Of a DNA stretch of 64,000 nucleotides, positions 44,287 through 53,455 are shown in pieces (position 1 is the first letter of the stretch; every line of letters begins with the position of its first letter). The translations under genes and the position numbers were made by a program. A model generated the notes under the pieces. The model saw only the letters and a program-made list of their open reading frames with translations. It was not told the origin of the DNA and ran no database searches. The DNA is taken from the IMG/VR virus record IMGVR_UViG_3300042380_000637, positions 1-64,000 of that record; one strand, 5' to 3'. This DNA is from a virus.

Positions 44287-44319
44287 CAAAGATATAAATA
44301 AAAAAAGAGGGCAAACAAA
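44287..44319 (-). promoter_or_regulatory. Bacteroidetes-type promoter behind the capsid gene
   Basis: On the minus strand TATCTTTG (44294-44287) is preceded after 21 nt by TTTG (44319-44316). It overlaps the terminator of the capsid gene and would restart transcription for the gene at 43289. Confidence 0.55.
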
Positions 44320-44333
44320 CGCCGCCCTCTTTT
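44301..44333 (-). terminator. Intrinsic terminator of the capsid gene
   Basis: AAAAGAGGGC pairs with GCCCTCTTTT (10 bp) around an 11-nt loop; on the minus strand the 3' arm is followed by a T-rich tract. It lies 18 nt after the major capsid gene. Confidence 0.75.
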
Positions 44334-44350
44334 ATTTTATTCCTAAATGA

Positions 44351-45808
44351 TTACACAGTGAATCCTCCAAAGAAACATTTGTAAGCAAGCATCATTTGCA
44401 GAGCAAAATCTTGACGCATGGTTACACGATAGTTTTCTTTGCCGAGTTCAGCACCCGCCTGATTGTATACACGCTTCATAACCTTTGGCCCGCCTACGGT
44501 TACAGGGGCTTCCAGTTGCAGGATGCGCATCATTGGAGCTTCTACGGATTGTGTACGAGAAGAAAGACCATTCTGAATCTTCATCTTAGTTGTTGGAAGA
44601 ATCAAGAAACAGTTTGAATAATACTGATTTGCAAGAGCTGCGGCATTTGCTGGTGCGGCGGTTGCGTTAGAGAAAATGCGAGGATGGCTAAGCTCATTCA
44701 TTCTTTTCAAAGTGTAAGTCACTTCTGATGAAGCAAATTGAGCAAAACCAACACCAAGATTGGTTTGAGCGCTTCCAAGATTACCATCGGCATTTACATA
44801 ACGAAGCGCAAGGCTAAATGTTGAACCAAAGTTCTTTTGAATGGTGTCAAACACTTTAGCACCCACCCACAGGTCACGGTCTGTACCAGCCCCTCTATTA
44901 CGAAGATAATCGTTAATTGAAAGAAATGCGTCCCAAGTCAATCCACCTGCTGCGTTAGCATTTGTGTAGTCAGCAGTTTGACCGTATGTCTGAACGGTTT
45001 TAAAAATACCCATAGTGGTTTGCATAGATTCACCAGCGGCATTCAAATAGGCATCACCAGTCCCTGCAATGATTTGAGCCATCTTTTTCAAATCGTCACG
45101 AACATATGCATCAAGCAGAACACGAGGAGCAAGAACATTTTGTCCATTACCCATAGTAAATTCGAATGTCTGATTGTATGCATTAGTTGGAAGTGGGCCA
45201 GCAACGGTTTCCTGTGTTTGGAATTTTACTCCAAAACGGCTCCAACCGCGAACACTTCCTGACCCGAAAAGACTATCAGCGCTTACCACTCCACCAAGCG
45301 GACGAAGAACATCATTGGCGTTGATAAAATTGGTTAAAGCTGTACCAACGGGTGCGGCAACAACAATATTATAATCATCATTGGCCTGAAGAGTGGTGTT
45401 TACGCTCTCTACGACAATCTGAACATTATTACTGGTTGTAGAAAAAAGCTGACCAACAAGTGCGTAAATAAAAAATTTAGCACCAATAGCTTCGCCATCG
45501 ATTGTCAATGTAAGCTTATGTGCTTGACCGGCTATTGCTGCTTTTGCAATAACTTTAATGTTGCTCACCACAGATTCTTGTTCTGCGTGGTAAACATTTA
45601 CGGTGTCGGACGCAACGCCCAAAAGTCCTCCGCCAGCAATGGTGTCTTCCAGCAAGCCATCTTTAAGATAGTTTGCATCAGGAATACGCTCCATGATTTG
45701 ACGGTGAAACTTACGGGTGAGAGCAACGGTATCCGCAAAAGCGGAGTATGTCATATCGGCGGCGCTAAACGGACTTACCGCATTTCCACCATTAAATTCT
45801 AAAGCCAT
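44351..45808 (-). CDS. Major capsid protein
   Basis: This 485-residue protein starts MALEFNGGNAVSPFSAADMT. It follows portal and scaffold genes in the usual order and is followed by a strong terminator. The length, the helical arm near the N-terminus (ADTVALTRKFHRQIMERIPD), and the segment YVRDDLKKMAQIIAGTGDAYLNAAGESMQT followed by a glycine-rich loop fit an HK97-fold capsid protein of Bacteroidetes phages. The C-terminus (VTMRQDFALQMMLAYKCFFGGFTV) is conserved-looking. The identity rests on context and general pattern. Confidence 0.8.
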   Translation of the reverse strand: MALEFNGGNAVSPFSAADMTYSAFADTVALTRKFHRQIMERIPDANYLKDGLLEDTIAGGGLLGVASDTVNVYHAEQESVVSNIKVIAKAAIAGQAHKLTLTIDGEAIGAKFFIYALVGQLFSTTSNNVQIVVESVNTTLQANDDYNIVVAAPVGTALTNFINANDVLRPLGGVVSADSLFGSGSVRGWSRFGVKFQTQETVAGPLPTNAYNQTFEFTMGNGQNVLAPRVLLDAYVRDDLKKMAQIIAGTGDAYLNAAGESMQTTMGIFKTVQTYGQTADYTNANAAGGLTWDAFLSINDYLRNRGAGTDRDLWVGAKVFDTIQKNFGSTFSLALRYVNADGNLGSAQTNLGVGFAQFASSEVTYTLKRMNELSHPRIFSNATAAPANAAALANQYYSNCFLILPTTKMKIQNGLSSRTQSVEAPMMRILQLEAPVTVGGPKVMKRVYNQAGAELGKENYRVTMRQDFALQMMLAYKCFFGGFTV

Positions 45809-45845
45809 TTTCTGTTAAGTAGATTAAGTTGTGATACAAAATTAA

Positions 45846-46892
45846 TTAAAATTTGAATCCGGTTATAATATTTTGTCCCATGTTTGGCGGACTTATAATA
45901 TCTCCGGTGTATGGATTTGACGGGGCTGTTGATGTATCTGCCTTATTTGCAATCCCTTTCTTGATATTATCGTATGTTTCCGCCACAATTTTTTCTTTAA
46001 ATGAGGACAAAAATTGTGGAAGATTTTTTTGCAACTCACGATATTCTGCAAGTTCTCTTAGTAAAGAAAGGTTGGGATATACATTATTGTCATCGGCGAC
46101 AATCAACGGAAGCTGTTCTGCAGAAAGCGTGTTAATCATATTACGCAATACATCCTCCCCTATAGCCGGAATCTGTATACCATCTGGTAGATTCACAGGC
46201 GCAGACGGACTGATGTTTTTCAGCCCTGTCTCTACATAGGAATTGAGCCTCTGTTCGTATTCGCGCATGGCTTGTTGGAATTCATCCTCGCCATACGGAT
46301 TTTGTTCTCCTTGTTGTGGAGCCGAATCTGTCTCATTAGAAGGAGCGGTGCTTAATGCTGATTGAATACTCGCTTGCTTCTGAATTTTGGCATCCCTTAA
46401 TTCGTCCACCTGTGACTTCAACAGAGCATAATCATACTCATCCAATCCAAAGTTTTCATCAATAGCGGGTTCGATGTCCGCATTGTAATTCTTTTGCAGG
46501 AATCTCCGAAAAGCCATGTCCACATCCAATTCCGGATTGGAGGCAAGCACTTTTTGATTTTTATCCAGAAACTCCTCTTTAAGCAAATCCATTACTGGCA
46601 TGTTCTCATAGTCTTTTGCCAACTCTTTCAATGCGTTCTTGTCTTGCAATATGGCAAGGGCTTGTTCTGGGATTCTCTCCACCACCTGTTGTTGTGAAGA
46701 TTCCAGCTCGGCAATACGCGCCAAAAGCTCTTCCATTGTTTGTGTTTGCTGCTCTAATCCCGCACCCTCTTGGGTGCTATTATTAGCGCCTTCAATCGAT
46801 TCTCCTTGCTGCTGGTCTACAGCTGCTTCTGTTTGCTGCTCTTCCGGAGCAGGATTCTCTCTCAAGTCAAACAGGAAATTATCCTCGTTCAT
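45846..46892 (-). CDS. Scaffolding protein
   Basis: This 348-residue protein starts MNEDNFLFDLRENPAPEEQQ. It is rich in Glu, Gln and Asn, disordered at the N-terminus (residues 10-50), with coiled-coil parts (LLARIAELESSQQQVVERIP, DELRDAKIQKQASIQSA) and a helical C-terminus before the tail NMGQNIITGFKF. It stands between portal and major capsid genes, the usual place of the scaffold. It would assemble with capsid subunits and leave the prohead. Confidence 0.8.
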   Translation of the reverse strand: MNEDNFLFDLRENPAPEEQQTEAAVDQQQGESIEGANNSTQEGAGLEQQTQTMEELLARIAELESSQQQVVERIPEQALAILQDKNALKELAKDYENMPVMDLLKEEFLDKNQKVLASNPELDVDMAFRRFLQKNYNADIEPAIDENFGLDEYDYALLKSQVDELRDAKIQKQASIQSALSTAPSNETDSAPQQGEQNPYGEDEFQQAMREYEQRLNSYVETGLKNISPSAPVNLPDGIQIPAIGEDVLRNMINTLSAEQLPLIVADDNNVYPNLSLLRELAEYRELQKNLPQFLSSFKEKIVAETYDNIKKGIANKADTSTAPSNPYTGDIISPPNMGQNIITGFKF

Positions 46893-46899
46893 ATATATA

Positions 46900-49248
46900 T
46901 TATAAAGTTTGCTGTTCCTGCGGTGGCATTTGTTGTTCCTGCGCCATTTCCTGCGCCATTTGCTGCTCCATCATCGCTTGCTCCTCTGGAGAAACTTGTT
47001 GCTCTTGTGGAGGCATTTGTTGCCCACCTGTTGCCTGTTGCATTTGTGCCGCCATAGCCTGCTGTTGCTCGTTTGTTGCAAACATAAGCATTAATGGCAT
47101 AATTGCCTGCACGGCGCTGGCATTAGCTGGATTTTGTATAAGCGACTTTGCCACCTCTTTTATAATGTCGCCTTGTATCTTTATCTTTTCTAAATTCTCT
47201 TTGCCCTGCTGTGCCACTGCTGCCACATCAGATTGTATCTTAGCATTTGCTTCTGCATTTGCTGTTACATTTTGCATCTGCATCATCTTGCCTTTTTTCT
47301 CCTGCAGAGCAAGGTAGGCATATGCCTGATTGTAGTTGTCAATCATTTTAAGATAGGCAACTTGGTCAAGTGTAATTGTTCCGGCAGCCAAAGCTTGATT
47401 GGCAAGCGCGTATAACTCTCCCCATTGCTGCTCACTTGGAGCAATTTCTACCTTTAGATTCGGGATGATTTCATCAGGATTGCCCTGCTTAATAGAGAAC
47501 ACCTTATTATTCATCACGCCCTGCGCTCCGTTTGCAATCAGGTCATACATGATGTTCTCCCATAGGTTTTGATGCATCTGCAACTTAGCAAACATCAATC
47601 CGCGTAACACATTGTCGCTTCCAGCGAGCTGTGTCTGTGTGACAAATTTACCCTGCTCTGTTCCGGGTGCTGCCCCCAGTTCTACATTTGGTATACCAAT
47701 TATATCACGCAGCATAGCTATGTGCTGCTGCAAAAGGCTGAATAACAATTGCAGATTCGCGCCTCCTTCGTTTGCTATAATTTGTACAATAGACTTGCCG
47801 GATGATGTTGCTATGCCACGCAAGTTGCCGCTATCCACCGTAATAATCCCCTTGGTAAGGGCGGTGGTAATTAGGTCGTCCTGCGTAATATCTTCATCAT
47901 TCTCTTCCGTAGCAAAGTCTGCCAAAGCAGCTTTGTCTATCACCGTCATCCACGGAATAAACTCTTTTGTGTATACATCAATCTTTTCAACAGTTTGTTG
48001 AATGATGTCAATATGTTTTTTTGCCCGGTCAATTACAGATTTGCTCTGCCCTTGCACCATGTTGGCTTGGTATATCACAAAGCTTCCATAGCTTTTTGCA
48101 GGATTAGTTCTGTATACATTTTCCGGATTAGCAGTGATTGGTTGGCGAACTGATTCTTTTACGCCATAGTCGTATATTAAACCAGTTCCACATATATACT
48201 TCCCACCAAACACATTCTGCGTTTTGGTTTTCAGTATCGTTTTGGCCTTGGGGTCTTCAGCATATCCGCTTTTTTGCATTCCCTTTTTGTCTATCATGCC
48301 ATAGAAGTCATCTACGCTGATAAACTCAAAGTACATCACCAACGCATAGTCTACATATGTGCTGCTGTATATTGGCGTGCTTCCCTCGGAAAACGCACTC
48401 CACGTATACAGCCAATTGTACATTAAGTCAAATCTGCCACCGCGTATAAGCTGCATCTCCTCTGAAGAAAGATAACCAGCAGCGTCATACATCACCTTTG
48501 TAATTGGAACTGCTTCAATTGTATATGCAAACACAACATCTCTGGCATCCTCCACCATGCTAAAGCTCCATCCAGAGTTTAACGGGTCAAGTCTTTTTAT
48601 AACACGCTTGCCTCCGGTGCGGTCTATCCAATAACCTCCATTAGATGTAATAATAAGGTCATTGTCCACCATCTTAGCTAACACATCTTGCTTGCTGTCG
48701 TGGCTTACATACTCTATTCCAAGTTCCAGCGCAGATTCCACTTGCAATTGCGGAGCCATCTGCATTTTAAGCTCCAGCTCTGTATTGTCAATAGGGACAT
48801 CATCCGGAGACATGTTGTATATCTTCATTGCCTCCTGTGCATCAAAGCCCATTTTTTTAAGCATCATCACAATCTCAGCCTTAGCCCGTATTTCGTCACG
48901 CTTATTCATGCTAATAGCATCAATCATCGTCACCTTTGGCTTAAACTGCATGCGATTCATTTTGCCATTTATCGCATCAACAATTGCTGGGGCTATATGT
49001 ACATTTCGCAGGTCTGCTCCGGGAAGTGTAAATGCATCATTGCCGGATATATTTTCTATCGGACGAATGGTGCGAAGAATGGATTGGTTGGCAAGAGCGT
49101 ATTGATAATTTTCAGCCCATCTTCTACGAGGACTGTTAAATAAGGCAACTTGTTGAAGGTGCATCATTTCCAGTCCACGGGCAAAGCGTAGTCCATACTC
49201 TTTGTCCTTCTTTTCCTCAAACGGAACAGTTAAATCTGGGCTATACAT
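46900..49248 (-). CDS. Portal protein
   Basis: This 782-residue protein starts MYSPDLTVPFEEKKDKEYGL and would form the ring at the capsid vertex through which DNA passes. It shows the layout of long podovirus/Bacteroidetes phage portals: an N-terminal helical part, AIVDAINGKMNRMQFKPKVT, a central beta-rich part with WSFSMVEDARDVVFAYTIEA, then a long helix TVEKIDVYTKEFIPWMTVID and HIAMLRDIIGIPNVELGAAPGTEQGKFVTQ. The C-terminal 100 residues are Gln/Met-rich (barrel-like coiled coil). Position before the scaffold supports it. Confidence 0.85.
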   Translation of the reverse strand: MYSPDLTVPFEEKKDKEYGLRFARGLEMMHLQQVALFNSPRRRWAENYQYALANQSILRTIRPIENISGNDAFTLPGADLRNVHIAPAIVDAINGKMNRMQFKPKVTMIDAISMNKRDEIRAKAEIVMMLKKMGFDAQEAMKIYNMSPDDVPIDNTELELKMQMAPQLQVESALELGIEYVSHDSKQDVLAKMVDNDLIITSNGGYWIDRTGGKRVIKRLDPLNSGWSFSMVEDARDVVFAYTIEAVPITKVMYDAAGYLSSEEMQLIRGGRFDLMYNWLYTWSAFSEGSTPIYSSTYVDYALVMYFEFISVDDFYGMIDKKGMQKSGYAEDPKAKTILKTKTQNVFGGKYICGTGLIYDYGVKESVRQPITANPENVYRTNPAKSYGSFVIYQANMVQGQSKSVIDRAKKHIDIIQQTVEKIDVYTKEFIPWMTVIDKAALADFATEENDEDITQDDLITTALTKGIITVDSGNLRGIATSSGKSIVQIIANEGGANLQLLFSLLQQHIAMLRDIIGIPNVELGAAPGTEQGKFVTQTQLAGSDNVLRGLMFAKLQMHQNLWENIMYDLIANGAQGVMNNKVFSIKQGNPDEIIPNLKVEIAPSEQQWGELYALANQALAAGTITLDQVAYLKMIDNYNQAYAYLALQEKKGKMMQMQNVTANAEANAKIQSDVAAVAQQGKENLEKIKIQGDIIKEVAKSLIQNPANASAVQAIMPLMLMFATNEQQQAMAAQMQQATGGQQMPPQEQQVSPEEQAMMEQQMAQEMAQEQQMPPQEQQTL

Positions 49249-49250
49249 TC

Positions 49251-50027
49251 TTATTTTAAATATAAGGTCTCCTCGTATGGTATATCTTTACCTCCATAGG
49301 TATTCCCAAGCATTCCAATATAATTTTGTGGCGTAACACTTGAGCCTACATTTTCAGCAGGAGCCACAGGGGCGAAAGGAGCCACAGGAACTTTAGGTTG
49401 TCTTGCCCCCCCTAAAACAAACGAACTCAATAATCCTGAAAGCGCCCCTTGCCAAGCTTTATTAATGTTCTGCATTTTAGCACCCTCCAAAGCCCCAAGT
49501 GTTTGAGCGTATTCTTTTCTTCCCTGCTCTTGGAACATAGCACGCTTCATCATAGCCTCGTTTGCAAGCGCTCTTCTACGGGCTTGGTCACGCGCTCCCG
49601 CCATAGTAAGTTGATTACGAGCTGCCACGCCTTGTTGGTTAAGGGACATAGCTGCACGCAATGCCTGTGCAGGGTTTTGAGACATCCGCTGTATATTGGC
49701 TTGTGTCATTGCCTGCTGACGCGTTATCTCGTCTCTGGCAGTTCCTTCGCCCGGCAGCCTGCTGCTTAACGCCTCTCTGGCTACCTGTGATTCATATCTT
49801 TTAAAAGCTTCCGGAGTGATGTCTTTTACGCCCTCTTTTTTAAGGCGGTCGATTTCCTTGCTCTGTTGGTAGGCTTGATATATACTTGGTATAGTAGATA
49901 GGGCAGCTGCGCCAGCCATATAAGGATTGAGCCTTAACGTCTGACCTGTAAGTCCCGCAATATCTGCGTTTGACAATCCGCTACGACCAAGTAGCGCATA
50001 ATCGGAAGGTGTATACTCAGGAGGCAT
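49251..50027 (-). CDS. Helical virion protein, possible internal/ejection protein
   Basis: This 258-residue protein starts MPPEYTPSDYALLGRSGLSN. It is Ala-, Gln- and Arg-rich and almost wholly helical (QAMTQANIQRMSQNPAQALRAAMSLNQQG, RRRALANEAMMKRAMFQEQGRKEYAQ). Such composition is typical of internal virion proteins ejected with DNA. It stands 2 nt before the portal gene in the late operon. Function is inferred from composition and place. Confidence 0.6.
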   Translation of the reverse strand: MPPEYTPSDYALLGRSGLSNADIAGLTGQTLRLNPYMAGAAALSTIPSIYQAYQQSKEIDRLKKEGVKDITPEAFKRYESQVAREALSSRLPGEGTARDEITRQQAMTQANIQRMSQNPAQALRAAMSLNQQGVAARNQLTMAGARDQARRRALANEAMMKRAMFQEQGRKEYAQTLGALEGAKMQNINKAWQGALSGLLSSFVLGGARQPKVPVAPFAPVAPAENVGSSVTPQNYIGMLGNTYGGKDIPYEETLYLK

Positions 50028-50029
50028 TT

Positions 50030-53000
50030 TTATTGTGTGACTGCTGTGTTAGACTTAATCTCAATAAAATTTAATTTATCAAAATCATTTGCATCGAATA
50101 CAAAGGTAGAATATAAAATCCTACTTTCTATAACTTTTCCATCCATTCCATCACCGCCCCCAACAGTGCTTCTACGCACAGCTGCATTGTACTCCCCTTT
50201 TCTTTTTATCCACCAACTATTTTTAATCTCGGTTTTGTAGTAGAAACCTTCTGCGCTACCCACTTCAAGTTGTGTGTATATGGGCTTTGGGCCAAACACC
50301 CTTACAGAATTCCACTGTTTGATTACGGTGGGGTATTCATTTGTTATAAGCTCAACCACCGGATTATACTTCACTCCAAAAAACTTATTCTCTTCTACAT
50401 TTACGGAAGATGCGTACAGCAATCCATTTAAGAAAAAATATGTTTTTGCGGGAGTTCCAATAATCATTTCGGGTGTAGCCTGTAACCCATCAAAGTATTC
50501 TCTATATCCTTGAAATGTTTTAAACCTTTCACTAAACACAAAAGAATCACCTCCATTAGGGGTCATTATGGCTTCATCCATTAGGAAGTCATATCCAGTA
50601 ACTACGCTCTTCCCTTCTGAGGCTATTCTTGCTTTGTTGGCAAACATGTATGTAAGACCAAGCCTTTCAAGGCCCGCCCTGCTATACCGTATAAAATCAT
50701 TTACTACATCGCTCCACCAGTATACACTTCCAAATGTAGTTTTACTTATGCTTAACTGATTGCTTGTGCCAAACTGTCCTATAAGTGGACGCTGGGAAGC
50801 TAAGTGCTGGTCGGTTGTAGCAAGGTTTGTGGTTCCGTCTACATTTGTAAGCTGTACAGCGTTATAATAAAAACTATTTACGCCAAGCGTCCCTATAGCA
50901 AGCAATACTCCGGGTTGGTCTTGTTGGGCGTTTGTAAGAACTAAACTTATAAGTTCTCCGTTTTCAGCAGGTGTTTGCCGAATATTGAGCGGATTAAAAC
51001 GATTAAGATTATTAATCTTACTGCCAACATTAAAGCTATCGCTAAACGCAATACTATATGGATATTTTATAGGAATCGTTGTCCCTGTGTCGGCGATGTT
51101 TTCTAAACCAAAGTCAGTATTCCATTTTTCGTCATAAATATCCGTTGGATTCATTGAATAAAACCAACCCGTATATGTATACCCTTTATCCGACCATGTG
51201 GTGTTTTCTTGTACAACCCACAACCCTAAACCACTATTATAACTTATAAATTTGTATCTTGGTATATTTTGTGGAAGAATTTCTTTTTGTACATATGCTA
51301 AATAACAATCACCAAAAATTCTATATGATGTGTTTGTTATAGCTTGTGCCGGAACATCGTAAAAAACTACTTCCTGTTCTTTCTTTTTTGTGTATATTTC
51401 TACAGCATGATATACAGGCAGGATTTGGCCCGTAACCCCTGTGTTAGCTACATACCCAGCATAAAACTTAATATCGGAAAAATTTTCTTCTATTAATAGA
51501 ACACTTCCTCCTATTTGCCCTACAATTTTATATTCAATTGGTTCAAACAACTCTTTTTGAAACCGCCCAACAGATACATTTTCATCTCTATGCGCCTGCA
51601 AGGTTTTTGATAATCTTACATATTGTTCTTCTTTTTCATCATATACAAATGGCACATTATCGCACAATTCTAATCCGTATCCTCTAAATACATAATTTGC
51701 GTCTGTATTTGCCCTGCGTATAGTTTTTAAAATATCGCCTTGATTAGTTCCTTGATATGTAAAATTTTTAAAATTTTTAATACTCAATTGCGTTTCTACA
51801 AAAATTGAATCTACTAAATTGTGTTGATACCAGTAATATAATCTTACAATGGTTTTATTAAAAAATTGTACGCTTTGATTTTTTGACATACAAAAACGAA
51901 CATATTTCGCATGCGAAGGAAGTTGTCCTGTTATAGATAGGTCTAAATGATAATAATTATATATATTGGGCCATATTCCCGAAACCCCTATATCATCGGT
52001 TATTACAGTTGCTGAGTTTGCTGGATATGGCGAATCCATTGTTATAGATTGATTTGTAATTTCTCCGGTCCAACATCCTTGTTTTGGCGCTGGGAAAGTA
52101 ACCGTTGTAGTGTTAATTACGGGAGAGCATCTTCCATATTCGTCAATGAGCTGCATGCCAACTGAATATGTAGATGATGGTCGAAAGGTTTTATAATTAT
52201 CTAAATTAAAAAACTTTTCAGATGTCCATCCAGCATTTATGATAGGTCTTAGAGCTGTATCTTGACCTATTGTTGCAGTAAGCTTTACTGTTCCATAGCT
52301 ATCGTAATCTAATTTTACATTCGCATGGTTAAGAATATTATTTGCAATTGTGTTGTTTCTTGACAATAAAGGCACACTATCATATCTTTGCGAATAAACA
52401 TCTGCTGGTGTTGGCAGTTTATCCACGCCATCAACACGTGAAATTGTATATTTTATTGGAAACCAATTAATAGCCCCCGTTGCCGGAGGCCAAGGGACAT
52501 CTGTAAGCTTAAATTTATAAATATTATATATTACACCTTCATTTCCCTGCCTCATTACAAACACCACCTCTTTAACGATTGTATTTGTATAAATATTCAA
52601 ATAATTAAACTCGCTTGATGGAATGCTTATTGTTAGATTAGCAATTTGATATATTGCTTTAGTCCACGGCGCTAATCTACTTTCCTCATTATTGTCGTAT
52701 ACATAATAATAACTGAATTGATATGGAACATCTACAATCCAGTTTCTATTTTTAAATTGTGGCACATTAGCATCTAATGTTATCCAATAAAAATTAAATA
52801 CATTTACTGGTGGTAGAACCACTCCTTCATACTCAATATTCATCACCCCCTGTGGCGTTCTTTTAATTTGGGAATATGCCCAAAGGGATTGATTTGGTGC
52901 GTTTGGAATTATAAGAGGGTAAAATAATAATCCCTTATCAAAAGGGCTTGCAGTTGTGTTGTTATAAGTCTCAATGGCTTTTTTAACATTTACCATACGA

Positions 53001-53455
53001 GGCTCGTTTACATTATCTGTCCAGTATAGTTTGCCATCAATATATGCTATTGATACATTTCCATCTTTTTGAAAGTTAAGCCACTGCCCCATTACCACTG
53101 TAGTGGCAATGTCTGTCCTAATATTAATTTGAATGATTTGATGCCTATTGTCAAATTGACCCGTTACTGGGCTTTCTCTGTATATAGCAACATATATATT
53201 GTTTTCCTCGTAGTCAATAAAATACCCCGTGGCTTTAGGATTGCTGGCAGTGGGCGTAAATCCTTCTGCTTTATATGGATTGACTTGCTCATTTGCCAGT
53301 GTGATTTCTTCAATACCATTTACCAATATACCCCCGCTCAAATTACTATTATCATCAGATGAGCCAAAGCGTAAATTTTTTACACTACGCGCCTGATTTG
53401 GCTTTATTACCCTATCATCCAAATCCGGAGCAACGCTATTAATTCTGTGTATCAT
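50030..53455 (-). CDS. Large tail (stabilisation) protein
   Basis: This 1141-residue protein starts MIHRINSVAPDLDDRVIKPN. The N-terminal block (QARSVKNLRFGSSDDNSNLSGG followed by NGIEEI) resembles the beginning of podovirus tail stabilisation or tubular proteins. The body is beta-rich with many Tyr, Asn and Pro; repeated motifs such as YYYVYDNNEESRLAPW and GYTYTGWFYSMNPTD fit a beta-propeller or beta-barrel tail component. It follows the giant polyvalent gene with a 4-nt overlap. It probably closes or extends the portal after packaging. Confidence 0.6.
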   Translation of the reverse strand: MIHRINSVAPDLDDRVIKPNQARSVKNLRFGSSDDNSNLSGGILVNGIEEITLANEQVNPYKAEGFTPTASNPKATGYFIDYEENNIYVAIYRESPVTGQFDNRHQIIQINIRTDIATTVVMGQWLNFQKDGNVSIAYIDGKLYWTDNVNEPRMVNVKKAIETYNNTTASPFDKGLLFYPLIIPNAPNQSLWAYSQIKRTPQGVMNIEYEGVVLPPVNVFNFYWITLDANVPQFKNRNWIVDVPYQFSYYYVYDNNEESRLAPWTKAIYQIANLTISIPSSEFNYLNIYTNTIVKEVVFVMRQGNEGVIYNIYKFKLTDVPWPPATGAINWFPIKYTISRVDGVDKLPTPADVYSQRYDSVPLLSRNNTIANNILNHANVKLDYDSYGTVKLTATIGQDTALRPIINAGWTSEKFFNLDNYKTFRPSSTYSVGMQLIDEYGRCSPVINTTTVTFPAPKQGCWTGEITNQSITMDSPYPANSATVITDDIGVSGIWPNIYNYYHLDLSITGQLPSHAKYVRFCMSKNQSVQFFNKTIVRLYYWYQHNLVDSIFVETQLSIKNFKNFTYQGTNQGDILKTIRRANTDANYVFRGYGLELCDNVPFVYDEKEEQYVRLSKTLQAHRDENVSVGRFQKELFEPIEYKIVGQIGGSVLLIEENFSDIKFYAGYVANTGVTGQILPVYHAVEIYTKKKEQEVVFYDVPAQAITNTSYRIFGDCYLAYVQKEILPQNIPRYKFISYNSGLGLWVVQENTTWSDKGYTYTGWFYSMNPTDIYDEKWNTDFGLENIADTGTTIPIKYPYSIAFSDSFNVGSKINNLNRFNPLNIRQTPAENGELISLVLTNAQQDQPGVLLAIGTLGVNSFYYNAVQLTNVDGTTNLATTDQHLASQRPLIGQFGTSNQLSISKTTFGSVYWWSDVVNDFIRYSRAGLERLGLTYMFANKARIASEGKSVVTGYDFLMDEAIMTPNGGDSFVFSERFKTFQGYREYFDGLQATPEMIIGTPAKTYFFLNGLLYASSVNVEENKFFGVKYNPVVELITNEYPTVIKQWNSVRVFGPKPIYTQLEVGSAEGFYYKTEIKNSWWIKRKGEYNAAVRRSTVGGGDGMDGKVIESRILYSTFVFDANDFDKLNFIEIKSNTAVTQ